The notes under the pieces were generated by a model, which had not been told where the DNA came from, ran no database searches, and saw only the letters and a program-made list of their open reading frames with translations. The translations under genes and the position numbers were made by a program. Source: JBAYJT01 sp041664965 (lineage in GTDB: Bacteria > Pseudomonadota > Gammaproteobacteria > UBA9339). Taken from it: 51,277 nt of DNA. Of the stretch, positions 39,148 through 47,881 are shown in pieces. Numbering within the stretch: position 1 is the first letter of the stretch; each line of letters begins with the position of its first letter. The stretch lies in NCBI GenBank assembly GCA_041664965.1, contig JBAYJT010000005.1, positions 1-51,277 of the forward strand, written 5' to 3'.

Positions 39148-40863
39148 TTACAATTTATAATTATCCAGAGTTTTAACAAAATCTGCCACACTCATGGCAC
39201 CCAAATTTTTACCATCGCGATCCCTAACAGCTATAGTTCCATCTTGCATTTCTTTATCGCCAACTACTAACTGATAAGGCACTCTCTGCATTGCGTGCTG
39301 GCGGATTTTAAAGCCTATCTTCTCATTTCTCAAGTCCAAATTGACTCGAAGGCCTATTTTGTTAAGTTCAGCATGGATTTTTTCTGCATAAGCGATCTGG
39401 TTATCAGTGATATTTAAAATCACCGCTTGTACTGGAGATAGCCACAGAGGCAAGTTTCCAGCGGTTTCTTCCAATAAAATACCGATAAATCGCTCCAAAG
39501 AACCCACAATCGCGCGATGCAACATAACTGGAGTTTTTTTACTGCCATCTTCGGCAATATAATATGCTCCGAGCCTGGAGGGCATAGATAAATCTAGCTG
39601 CAACGTTCCGCATTGCCAAACGCGCCCTAATGAATCACGCAGAGAAAACTCGATCTTAGGACCATAAAATGCACCCTCGCCTGATTGAAACTCCCATTTG
39701 ACGCCTTTTTTGTTTAAAACGTCGTTAAGGACCTTTTCAGCTTTATCCCACATTTCGTCAGATCCGGTACGCTTTTCTGGTCTAGTAGAAAGTCGAATAA
39801 TAATGTCATTAAAACCAAAATCGCGATAAACACTAAATAGTTCATCAAGATAACGTAAAGATTCGGATTCGATCTGCTCTTCCGTACAAAAAATATGACC
39901 ATCATCTTGAGTAAATTCACGTACACGCATAATCCCGTGCAGTGTTCCAGAATGTTCATTGCGATGCAAAGAGGTAAATTCAGCGTAACGAATCGGTAAG
40001 TCGCGATAACTTTTAAGGCCTTGTTTAAAAAGCTCGATCTGGCCTGGGCAATTCATGGGTTTTATCGCAAATAATCTCTCTTCCGAACCGGTTGTAAACA
40101 TAACTTCGGAATATTTGTCCCAATGCCCTGATTTTTCCCAAAGTTCACGCGAAAGTATAATCGGCGTGCTTACTTCCTGATAACCAAATTTCTTAACTCG
40201 CTTGGCAAGAAAATTTTTAATGGTTTGATATAATGTCCAGCCATTTGGATGCCAGAAAGCCATACCAGGCGAGTCTTCTTGCAAATGGAACAAATCCATT
40301 TTTTTAGCTAAAAGACGGTGATCGCGCTTGGCTGCCTCTTCCAATCTTTTTAAATAAGCATCTAAATCTTTCTTATTCGCCCAGGCAGTACCGTAAATGC
40401 GCTGTAGCATTTCATTTTTAGAATCACCGCGCCAATAGGCTCCAGCTAGCTTTGTGAGTTTAAATGCTTGAATTTCTTTAGTACTTGTAAGGTGTGGCCC
40501 TAAACATAAATCAACAAAATCGCCTTGTTCATAAACTGAGATTTTTTCACCTTTCGGCAAAGCTTCAATAAGTTCGATTTTGTAGCCTTCACCCAAGCGA
40601 GAAAATAGCTCTATGGCCTCTTCCCTGCTAAGTTCTTTACGTATAATAGGCAGATCCATATTGGCGATTTCATGCATTTTCTCTTCAATGCGCGGCAAAT
40701 CAACTTCACTAAAAGTGGTCGGGCAGGAAAAATCATAATAAAAACCATCTTCTATGCTAGGTCCGATAGCTAATTTAGCGTCTGGATAAAGGGTTTTTAT
40801 TGCGTGTGCCAACAAATGGGCAGCCGAATGGCGTAAGATATCAAGATTCGAATTTTGTGACAT
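39148..40863 (-). CDS. thrS: Threonyl-tRNA synthetase lacking the TGS domain
   Basis: A 571-residue class II synthetase. The editing domain has HSAAHLLAHA and DLCLGPHL; the catalytic domain has zinc ligands in KPMNCPG, HRNEHSG and MLHRAIVGS, with motif 2 in FTSLHRNEHSG and motif 3 in GSLERFIGILLEE; the anticodon-binding domain is about residues 470-560. E. coli ThrS has 642 residues, the first 60 being a TGS domain, which is missing: this frame starts just before the editing domain, and tRNA-Val lies 77 bp upstream, leaving no room. Charging should work; TGS-linked functions may be lost. The C-terminus is repeat-derived (NYKL). Confidence 0.96.
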   Translation of the reverse strand: MSQNSNLDILRHSAAHLLAHAIKTLYPDAKLAIGPSIEDGFYYDFSCPTTFSEVDLPRIEEKMHEIANMDLPIIRKELSREEAIELFSRLGEGYKIELIEALPKGEKISVYEQGDFVDLCLGPHLTSTKEIQAFKLTKLAGAYWRGDSKNEMLQRIYGTAWANKKDLDAYLKRLEEAAKRDHRLLAKKMDLFHLQEDSPGMAFWHPNGWTLYQTIKNFLAKRVKKFGYQEVSTPIILSRELWEKSGHWDKYSEVMFTTGSEERLFAIKPMNCPGQIELFKQGLKSYRDLPIRYAEFTSLHRNEHSGTLHGIMRVREFTQDDGHIFCTEEQIESESLRYLDELFSVYRDFGFNDIIIRLSTRPEKRTGSDEMWDKAEKVLNDVLNKKGVKWEFQSGEGAFYGPKIEFSLRDSLGRVWQCGTLQLDLSMPSRLGAYYIAEDGSKKTPVMLHRAIVGSLERFIGILLEETAGNLPLWLSPVQAVILNITDNQIAYAEKIHAELNKIGLRVNLDLRNEKIGFKIRQHAMQRVPYQLVVGDKEMQDGTIAVRDRDGKNLGAMSVADFVKTLDNYKL

Positions 40864-40940
40864 AAAAAAAATTATTTTCCTATAAAAAAATCTGGTAGGC
40901 CTCGTGGTTTATGAAAAACCTTCCTGGGTATCATTAAAAC

Positions 40941-41015
40941 TGGTAGGCACGAGTGGTCTCGAACCACCGACCCCCACCATGTCAAGGTGATGCTCTACCG
41001 CTGAGCTACGTGCCT
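40941..41015 (-). tRNA. tRNA-Val(GAC)
   Basis: A 75-nt cloverleaf including encoded CCA. Acceptor AGGCACG pairs with CGTGCCT, D arm GCTC/GAGC, anticodon stem TCACC/GGTGG with loop TTGACAT (anticodon GAC), variable loop, T arm GGTGG-TTCGAGA-CCACT, discriminator A. It lies upstream of thrS in the same direction and may share its promoter. Confidence 0.95.
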
Positions 41016-41160
41016 ACTTATAAAAACAACCGCCTAATTATGCCAAACTATTTTGGGATAGCAAGTTCTTTAATTCCTCCCTTAATTGCTCAGAACAATA
41101 TATCCCTGGTACAATAAGTCTAATTGTTTTAATAACTTTTATTGGTTAAGGAGTTTAATA

Positions 41161-41577
41161 ATGGGAACACTAACACAATGTCTCTCTGAACTAAAAGCCT
41201 TTGTCCACTCTGGAGTGGCATACGCTGAAAAGAACGGCCTAGAAAAGACGTTACAAGAAATAACGAAATGCCGTAACGGCGTTTTAAGGAAAGGCGAACC
41301 ATACTTATATGCTTATGATTATAAGGGAACTTGTCTTGCACACGGCAATTTTCCTGATATTTTAATAGGAAGAAATTTCTTTGAGTATAAAGATCAATAT
41401 GGGATTGAAATAATTCAATTGCTAATAAAAATAGCAAAAGACGGCGGCGGATTTGCTACCTATTACTGGACCAATCCAGACGAACCCAATACCAAAAAAC
41501 AAGGAGATTTTAAGTTAGTATACGTAGAGCCAATTCCAGGAGCTGATATATTTATTGCTTGCGATTCTTGGGAGTAA
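41161..41577 (+). CDS. Stand-alone Cache-domain protein
   Basis: A 138-residue protein matching a single Cache (sCache_2) sensor fold: GEPYLYAYDYKGTCLAHGNFPDILIGRNFFEYKDQYG, then GGGFATYYWTNPDEPNTKKQ and the closing FKLVYVEPIPGADIFIACDSW. Cache domains normally sit outside the inner membrane in chemoreceptors and kinases. Here there is no signal peptide, membrane helix or output domain, so it would be cytosolic or rely on a partner. AAGGAG (41148-41153) supports ATG 41161 over 41086. Ligand unknown. Confidence 0.78.
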   Translation: MGTLTQCLSELKAFVHSGVAYAEKNGLEKTLQEITKCRNGVLRKGEPYLYAYDYKGTCLAHGNFPDILIGRNFFEYKDQYGIEIIQLLIKIAKDGGGFATYYWTNPDEPNTKKQGDFKLVYVEPIPGADIFIACDSWE

Positions 41578-41640
41578 CCTTCTAAACTCTAAACCTAGCC
41601 CGCATGACATTCTCATACGGGCTAAGTATTGATACAGTAC

Positions 41641-42552
41641 TTATTCTTCAGTAAATTTTTTTATAAAACCCGGCTGAGCGAACTCAGGGTTTGGATATTT
41701 ATAAAACCCCTCGCCTGATTTCACTCCCAGCTTACCCTTTTTGACAAATTCTTCTTCCAAAAAGTTAGCAGCAGTACGCGCAAACTCATCGCCCGTCAAT
41801 TCTGCAGCAACCTTGAGCGATCGACACGACGTATCTAAACTCATCATGTCCATTTTAGCAAAAGGAGGCAAACTATCTTTCCCTTCAGCAATCATCCAAA
41901 TCCTATCTATATCTTTGTAATCAAGAATGCCATTAGCAGCCAGTTCCATAGCAGCCTTGGTATATGCCTTGAGTAAATGATTTCCAGCGTAACCAGGAAA
42001 TTCCTTATGAAACACAAAAGGAACTTGACGAATTTTATCTGAAACCTTCACCACTTCTTCCACAACTTTAGGATCTGTCTCAGGATGAGGCATGATATCC
42101 ACATAATTTTCTTTCCAAACTGGATTCCCAAAATGCCAAGCCAAAAATTTTGAAGGTCTTCCCGTTTTACTAGCAAACATGGAAGGAATAAGCTGTGATG
42201 TATTAGAAGTAAAAATAGCATGTGGAGGACATAGTTTACTAAATTCAGCAAAAACCTTACCTTTTACTTCTGGATCTTCCAAAATGGACTCACTCACTAA
42301 ATCGACATCTTTTGCCGCTATTGTCTTGTCTGTAGTAGCGTTAATACGACCAAGCACAACTTGCTTATCTTCCTTTACATATTTACTGGCAATCAGTTGA
42401 TCTAACAACTCTTTAATTCTAGTCATAGCAAATTCAAGCGCATCAGCTTTTACATCATAAAGAGCAACCTGAAAGCCACCAATAGCAAACTGCAAGGCTA
42501 TTTGATAGCCCATAGAACCTGCACCAATAATTAGAACTTTTTTAATTTCCAT
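41641..42552 (-). CDS. 3-hydroxyacyl-CoA dehydrogenase
   Basis: A 303-residue NAD-dependent dehydrogenase. Rossmann motif LIIGAGSMGYQIALQFAIGG, acidic YDVK for NAD, catalytic region SNTSQLIPS and WHFGNPVW containing the His, and the C-terminal dimer domain with GKLGVKSGEGFYKYP. Members of this family act on 3-hydroxybutyryl- or longer acyl-CoAs in beta-oxidation or PHB metabolism. No other fatty-acid genes are near. It precedes nothing in the same direction for 600 bp and follows the outer-membrane protein by 25 bp, so the two may be cotranscribed. Confidence 0.92.
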   Translation of the reverse strand: MEIKKVLIIGAGSMGYQIALQFAIGGFQVALYDVKADALEFAMTRIKELLDQLIASKYVKEDKQVVLGRINATTDKTIAAKDVDLVSESILEDPEVKGKVFAEFSKLCPPHAIFTSNTSQLIPSMFASKTGRPSKFLAWHFGNPVWKENYVDIMPHPETDPKVVEEVVKVSDKIRQVPFVFHKEFPGYAGNHLLKAYTKAAMELAANGILDYKDIDRIWMIAEGKDSLPPFAKMDMMSLDTSCRSLKVAAELTGDEFARTAANFLEEEFVKKGKLGVKSGEGFYKYPNPEFAQPGFIKKFTEE

Positions 42553-42577
42553 AGAAAAACCTCATCTGTTATGTTTA

Positions 42578-43369
42578 TTAAAATTTCAACTCAAATGCCA
42601 CAATAGGACCATGCATAGTCGTATGCGAATACATATCCACGCCATCAACATCGTCCTTACGACTCACATACAATGCTCTATATCCAAATATCAAAGACTT
42701 ATCTTTATCTATACTGTAGCCAAAACCAGCAAAAGCATCAAAAGTAATATCTGATGTTTTGCTAAAACCACCTCCGCCTACATCACCAGACAAATTAAGC
42801 ATCCATTTACTAGTTAAGCAAACATTGTAATGTAAACCAACGAGAGGATCGATCCAAGTAGTGCTCATGCTTGTTGAAAAAACACCTTGATTATTTACTG
42901 AAGCATCAATAGCACTGTGCTTGTGCCAATAACGACCACCAAAACGCAAATCAAGATAATTTGTTTGCAAAGCATCTGATATGGTTTGCCACTCTGCTAA
43001 CCGATAAAAACCGCCAAAATCAAAAGCCAACATTCTATTCCTTAGCGTAACCGCAACATTCCCCACCTTCGCATCATCCCTCATCGAGGTATACATGGGA
43101 TTAAGAAAAATTCCCCACTTATCTTTGCGCGCCTCCACAGCTAGCATAAAAGCCATATTGATTTTCTTCAAAATATCAAAAAAGCTTTGGTCAACTTTAG
43201 ATTTCTCACCCTGAACATCCGTAGTCCCACTAAGATCTGTCATCCAAAAATATGGAATCAATTTAATTTCCCAACTTGGACTACCTAATTCATTAGCGAA
43301 AGCTATTAAAGGGAAAACAAACAATACGACTAGCGCTAATATTTTACTTACAGTTTTCCGAATTTTCAT
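42578..43369 (-). CDS. Putative outer-membrane beta-barrel protein
   Basis: A 263-residue protein with an N-terminal signal peptide (ILALVVLFVFPLIAFA, cleavage about residue 26). Alternating hydrophobic strands follow, for example WEIKLIPYFWMTDLSG, LDLRFGGRYW and SLIFGYRALYVS, and the protein ends in a C-terminal Phe (IVAFELKF) typical of BAM substrates. It resembles uncharacterised porin-like proteins without a precise family. ATG 43369 is preferred to GTG 43375. It follows the permease with its start overlapping or adjoining that stop, so an operon is likely. Confidence 0.8.
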   Translation of the reverse strand: MKIRKTVSKILALVVLFVFPLIAFANELGSPSWEIKLIPYFWMTDLSGTTDVQGEKSKVDQSFFDILKKINMAFMLAVEARKDKWGIFLNPMYTSMRDDAKVGNVAVTLRNRMLAFDFGGFYRLAEWQTISDALQTNYLDLRFGGRYWHKHSAIDASVNNQGVFSTSMSTTWIDPLVGLHYNVCLTSKWMLNLSGDVGGGGFSKTSDITFDAFAGFGYSIDKDKSLIFGYRALYVSRKDDVDGVDMYSHTTMHGPIVAFELKF

Positions 43370-43371
43370 AT

Positions 43372-44682
43372 TCACTCTCTACTCTTTCTTGCTTCTAGAT
43401 TAATCAGGTAAATATACAACAAAATGCTAGAAAATAGTAACATACTAGTATAAAAAATAATCTCTTTGCCAGAACCAAAAATGGCCCATAAAGCATAAAC
43501 AGCAGCTAGAATGGCAACTAGGACATTGGTTTTCTTAAACTTAGCGCTATCATTTCCTTTAGAAATTAAAACAACTTCGGCCATGGCGCTGTAAAGATAT
43601 GCAATTAAAGTTGCAACTGCCGCAACGGTAATAACTAATTGGAATTGCTCTACCAAGTTTGGCCGCATGGTAAGCATAACAAATAAGCTCATCAAAGTTG
43701 CATCTATAGCTAATCCCCAGCCGGGCACGCCGGCTTTGTTACGTCGACTAAATATTTTGGGAAACAATCCATCATCTGCCGCTGCCATCGGCACTTGGCT
43801 TTCAAGTAAAAGTCCGCTATTTAAAGCTCCTAAACAAGAAATCACTACACAAACCACAACAAACATTTGTCCCCATCTGCCAAAAACCATACCTACTGCA
43901 GCAGCAAAAGGCGAAGAAGAATGCGCTAAAACTTCCGGTGGAAACATACCCATTACAGCAATCGAAGATGCTATATAAATAACTGCAATAACAGCTGTGC
44001 CTATCAACATTGCCAAATGAATATTGCGTCGAGGATTATGCGTAGCTCCAACCGGCACACAGCCTGATTCAACTCCAACAAACGCCCATAGAGTTAGCGT
44101 GGCAGCATAAGAAAAAGCGTTGAAATTAGATTCTCCAGAAATATTAAAACTTTTTGTTAAATATTCAGGATGGAAAAAGTAAATACCAATGCCAATGACT
44201 ATTAAAATCGGAATGAGTTTAATTATAGTTGTAACAATCTGTAAAACACCGACTGGCCGTATACCGCACATATTTATAATTGCCATGATCCAAATGATAG
44301 AAATACCAAGGAACATCGCAATATGCGGACTAATAAAATCTGGAAAGAAGATGCGAAGATAGCCAATAAGAGTAACAATTAAGCTCGAATTTCCCGTCCA
44401 AAGCGAAATCCAAAAGGTAAAAGCAACCTGAAAGCCAATAAAATCGCCAAATCCAGATTTAGCATAAGCGTAGGGCCCACCGGACCGCACAACCATCCTG
44501 CTCATTTTGGCGAAAACAAAAGCAAATAGCATGGCGCCCGTAGATGTAAAAATCCATGAAAGCAGACTTATGCTCCCAATTTTCGCTAAACTCGCCGGTA
44601 ACATAAAAATACCAGCGCCAATGGTGTTGCCGATCACCAAAGCAATCAGCATCCAAAAACCAAATTTATTTCCTTCTTTCAT
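43372..44682 (-). CDS. APC-family amino-acid permease or antiporter
   Basis: A 436-residue membrane protein with about 12 hydrophobic segments. GNTIGAGIFMLPASLAKIG is the TM1 substrate motif (GxGIF), SGGPYAYAKSGFGDF the TM3 loop and TLTLWAFVGVESGCVPVG the TM6 motif, placing it with the AdiC/PotE (basic amino acid/polyamine antiporter) branch. Substrate cannot be fixed from sequence. It is the first gene of a probable operon with the outer-membrane protein and the hydroxyacyl-CoA dehydrogenase. A R45 copy lies about 80 bp upstream. Confidence 0.9.
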   Translation of the reverse strand: MKEGNKFGFWMLIALVIGNTIGAGIFMLPASLAKIGSISLLSWIFTSTGAMLFAFVFAKMSRMVVRSGGPYAYAKSGFGDFIGFQVAFTFWISLWTGNSSLIVTLIGYLRIFFPDFISPHIAMFLGISIIWIMAIINMCGIRPVGVLQIVTTIIKLIPILIVIGIGIYFFHPEYLTKSFNISGESNFNAFSYAATLTLWAFVGVESGCVPVGATHNPRRNIHLAMLIGTAVIAVIYIASSIAVMGMFPPEVLAHSSSPFAAAVGMVFGRWGQMFVVVCVVISCLGALNSGLLLESQVPMAAADDGLFPKIFSRRNKAGVPGWGLAIDATLMSLFVMLTMRPNLVEQFQLVITVAAVATLIAYLYSAMAEVVLISKGNDSAKFKKTNVLVAILAAVYALWAIFGSGKEIIFYTSMLLFSSILLYIYLINLEARKSRE

Positions 44683-44763
44683 GGCACTAAGAATATCATT
44701 ATTTGAGTCGTTTAATGAAATGTTTTTTCAATCAAACGATCAAACGTTTGCCGCGCAAAAACT

Positions 44764-44812
44764 CAAAAAACATGTCTACATGAATTCCTTATAAATCAAT
44801 TAGTTATTTTTA
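44764..44812 (+). repeat. R45 core, copy 9
   Basis: CAAAAAACATGTCTACATG, AATTCCTTATAAATCAATTAG, TTATTTTTATAT. It lies 40 bp before the next gene, with copy 10 inverted at that gene's end. Confidence 0.82.
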
Positions 44813-44851
44813 TATATTTATGAAAAGCTCAAAGTAGAGTAAAATAGCGGC

Positions 44852-45424
44852 ATGCTAGAACATACAAAACAACTTCTAAAAAGCAATTTTGCAAAAATTC
44901 GAGAATTGACCTCAAGTGTTGAGTGCTTAAGTGATATACCTACAATATTTAATCAAGTAAGATCATCCTTATCTGAAAACGAAAAGATATTTTTGCAAGC
45001 GAGCAATACTCTAAACCAAGACGCAGAATTAATCGTAGCTCTCTCGCTATTACACAACCGTAACACTATTTTTTCAATCCAAGATGCTAATCAAATTTAT
45101 AAAAAAATTTACTCCTTAAAGCAACTTATCATTCTCACCAACTCTGCAGAAACAATAATAAAAGGACTAGATATGGCTATAGATTTGTATCACTTTTGCT
45201 GTATCCACGTGCACGATTTTACTATTCAAGAATCTTCTAAATCGTCTCACAATACGCTGTTTCAACTGTATCAAGAACAAAATCAACAAGATAACACAAC
45301 TTTTGCTTCACAAACACCTTATCCGGAAAGTGAGCCTTTTTTCTTTAAACCTTGCTCACCAATCAATACTGTTCCAGTCGTTGAAAGTAGCTGTTGTTGC
45401 TGCAGACCATTCTTAAAATCATAA
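44852..45424 (+). CDS. Helical protein of unknown function with Cys4 tail
   Basis: A 190-residue protein I do not recognise. About residues 1-125 are predicted largely helical (KSNFAKIRELTSSVECL, NSAETIIKGLDMAIDLYH). A Gln/Asn/Ser/Pro-rich linker (128-175) follows, and the C-terminus is SSCCCCRPFLKS. Four adjacent cysteines near a C-terminus are a common palmitoylation-type signal in proteins delivered into eukaryotic cells; that reading is speculative. TAAAAT (44840-44845) could be a -10, with a very short leader. The stop codon lies at the edge of R45 copy 10, and copy 9 is just upstream. Confidence 0.6.
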   Translation: MLEHTKQLLKSNFAKIRELTSSVECLSDIPTIFNQVRSSLSENEKIFLQASNTLNQDAELIVALSLLHNRNTIFSIQDANQIYKKIYSLKQLIILTNSAETIIKGLDMAIDLYHFCCIHVHDFTIQESSKSSHNTLFQLYQEQNQQDNTTFASQTPYPESEPFFFKPCSPINTVPVVESSCCCCRPFLKS

Positions 45425-45461
45425 TTTATTGATTTTAAAAAAATTATTGTAGACATGTTTT
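45423..45461 (-). repeat. R45 core, copy 10
   Basis: On the minus strand AAAACATGTCTACAATAATT and TTTTTAAAATCAATAAATT. Its inner end overlaps the stop codon of the preceding gene, making an inverted pair with copy 9 around it. Confidence 0.78.
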
Positions 45462-45528
45462 CAAGAAAACAAAAACCTTCCCTCTTGACCCCTTTAAGTT
45501 TTAGGGTAAACTCTGGCTATTCATTAAC

Positions 45529-45605
45529 CGGAGTGTAGCTCAGCTTGGTAGAGCACTGCTTTCGGGAAGCAGGGGCCGGAGGTTCGAATCCTCTCACTCC
45601 GACCA
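45529..45605 (+). tRNA. tRNA-Pro(CGG)
   Basis: A 77-nt cloverleaf with encoded CCA. Acceptor CGGAGTG pairs with CACTCCG, D arm GCTC/GAGC, anticodon stem CTGCT/AGCAG with loop TTCGGGA (anticodon CGG), T arm GGAGG-TTCGAAT-CCTCT, discriminator A. The next gene starts 15 bp on, so its mRNA may be released by tRNA processing. Confidence 0.96.
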
Positions 45606-45620
45606 GTGGTTTTCAAATTC

Positions 45621-46181
45621 ATGAGTGGTCCATTATATTACACAGCATCAAAAAACAACATAGGAATTCGACCATACAACAGTACTGACGCCAAAGCAAT
45701 GCACGAAGCAGTGGAAGCTTCCATAGAGCACCTACTCAACTACTTGCCCTGCTTTCAAAACCATTCCTTACCTGAAATACAAGGCATTGTCGATGCCTGT
45801 ATTGAAGTTTGGAAGAAAAATGAACAATTTTTCTTTGTCATCTATCAAGTTGACGATGGGAGATTCTTAGGTTCAGTAAGCGTCGATCATATTGATTGGC
45901 CGAATCGTTTTGCTAACATTGGCTATTGGGTACGTAAAGATGCAACTTGCAAGGGCGTTGCTACTATAGCAACCGAACTTGCCGCGCAATTTGCCTTCCA
46001 AAAACTCTATGCTAACCGTATAGAACTCATTATTGAAGTTACGAATGTAGCCAGCCAAAAAGTTGCCTTAAAAGTTGGTTGTAAGCAAGACGCCGTTTTG
46101 CAAGATCGCATTGTAAATCACAATCGAGCTAACGACGCGATTATGTATTCGCTTTTAGCGCGCGATTTTAATAAAATTTAA
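45621..46181 (+). CDS. GNAT acetyltransferase, RimJ/RimL type
   Basis: A 186-residue acetyltransferase. IGIRPYNSTDAKAMHEAVEAS at the N-terminus and FLGSVSVDHIDWPNRFANIGYWVRKDATCKGVATIATEL contain the acetyl-CoA fold; the pyrophosphate loop (R/Q-x-x-G-x-G/A) is represented by ATCKGVAT. RLELIIEVTN-type strand and NVASQKVALKVG follow. Such enzymes acetylate protein N-termini or small amines. ATG 45621 was chosen over GTG 45606, which abuts the tRNA end. The 3' end overlaps convergent pyrG by 27 bp. Confidence 0.87.
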   Translation: MSGPLYYTASKNNIGIRPYNSTDAKAMHEAVEASIEHLLNYLPCFQNHSLPEIQGIVDACIEVWKKNEQFFFVIYQVDDGRFLGSVSVDHIDWPNRFANIGYWVRKDATCKGVATIATELAAQFAFQKLYANRIELIIEVTNVASQKVALKVGCKQDAVLQDRIVNHNRANDAIMYSLLARDFNKI

Positions 46182-47768
46182 AAAGAGCGAATGGCTCTTT
46201 TGCGGATTTGACGTAAATTCCGGATGGAATTGGCATGCCAAAAACCAGGGATGATTCGCTATTTCTATACTTTCCACCAAATTACCGTCTTTAGAAAAAC
46301 TGGAAGCAATTAGACCTTTCTTTTCCAATTGCGCTAAAAAATTATTGTTCAATTCATAACGATGACGATAACGTTCTAAAATAACATCTTCGCCATAGAT
46401 TTTTTGAATTGAAGAGCCTTTTTTGAGATGCGTCTCTAAACTACCTAAACGCATAGTCCCACCTAAATCAGCATTTTTGCTACGTTTCTCGACTTTTCCG
46501 ACTTGATTTTGCCACTCGCTAACTAAAGCTATGACCGGATATTTGGTGCTCGCATCAAATTCCGTACTATTGGCGCAGCGCATTTTAGCAACGTTACGCG
46601 CAAACTCTATCACAGCAACTTGCATACCTAAGCAAATACCGAAATAAGGAATAGAATTTTCCCGTGCAAATTTAGCTGCAGCAATCATGCCTTCAATACC
46701 ACGCTTGCCAAATCCGCCTGGAACCAAAATAGCATCTTGTTTTTGTAACAGCTTTGCAGCGCCTTGTTTTTCTATTTCCTCAGCATCGATAAAGTTTATA
46801 TTAACTTTGCAACCTGCATGCACACCAGCATGATACAAAGCTTCGTTAATCGACTTATAAGCGTCAACAAGATCGACATATTTACCAACCATGGCAACAT
46901 TAACTGTATTACGAAGAGCCTCTTCCAATGCGTTGATTTTGCGCCAAGAACTTAAGTTTGCTTTTTTGTTTTTTAAATGCAATTTTTCTTCGATCAACTT
47001 TCCAAAACCCGCTTTTTCCATTAAAACTGGCAAGGAATAAACGCTTTTAACATCTGGTAATGAAAAAACCGCTTCTTTTTCCACATTAGTGAAGAGCGCT
47101 ATTTTAGCTCGAGCTTCCAAAGATAATTCAGCATGTGAACGACAAATTAGCAGATCAGGCTGAATACCAATCGACCTCAGCTCTTTAACTGAATGTTGAG
47201 TTGGTTTAGTTTTAGTTTCTGAGGTTGCTGAAAGTTGCGGAACTAATGTCAAATGCACGAACAAAGTGCGTTTTGTACCAAGTTCCATGCGCATCTGGCG
47301 AATCGTTTCTAAAAACGGTAAAGACTCAATATCGCCGACTGTTCCACCAACCTCGATCAAAGCTACATCATTGCCTTTAGCTCCGTCGATAATGCGCTTT
47401 TTGATTTCATCGGTGATATGTGGAATTACCTGAACTGTAGCACCCAAATAATCCCCTCGCCTTTCGCGTCTAATCACTTCGGCATAAACGCGTCCTGTAG
47501 TGAAGTTATTTTTACGCGTCATTTTGGTTTGTAAAAAACGCTCGTAATAACCTAGATCCAGATCAGTCTCAGCGCCATCTTCTGTCACAAAAACTTCGCC
47601 ATGTTGAAATGGACTCATAGTACCAGGATCGATGTTAATATAGGGGTCAAGTTTTATAGCAGTAACTTTAAGCCCACGCGCAGTTAAAAGAGCACCCAAA
47701 GAAGCGGTAGCAATACCTTTCCCAAGAGAAGATACGACGCCACCTGTAATAAAAATATAAGATGTCAT
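46155..47768 (-). CDS. pyrG: CTP synthase
   Basis: A 537-residue enzyme that converts UTP to CTP with glutamine. Synthase domain: [58 protein letters not shown]-like segment (here LGYYERF), and [12 protein letters not shown]. Glutaminase domain: YFGICLGMQ with the nucleophilic Cys, and [11 protein letters not shown] with His and Glu. ATG 47768 follows GAGG; the in-frame extension to 47828 is unlikely. The usual neighbours kdsA or eno are absent. Length is normal (E. coli 545). Confidence 0.97.
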   Translation of the reverse strand: [537 protein letters not shown]

Positions 47769-47881
47769 AAAAACCTCTATTTTGCTTTTAACATAAAACA
47801 AAAAAACATGCACTAAAGTTATAAACATGTTAAACTTTTTTGGGCAATTTTTCGTCCGAAACCTAGGATAAGGAGAAGAAA

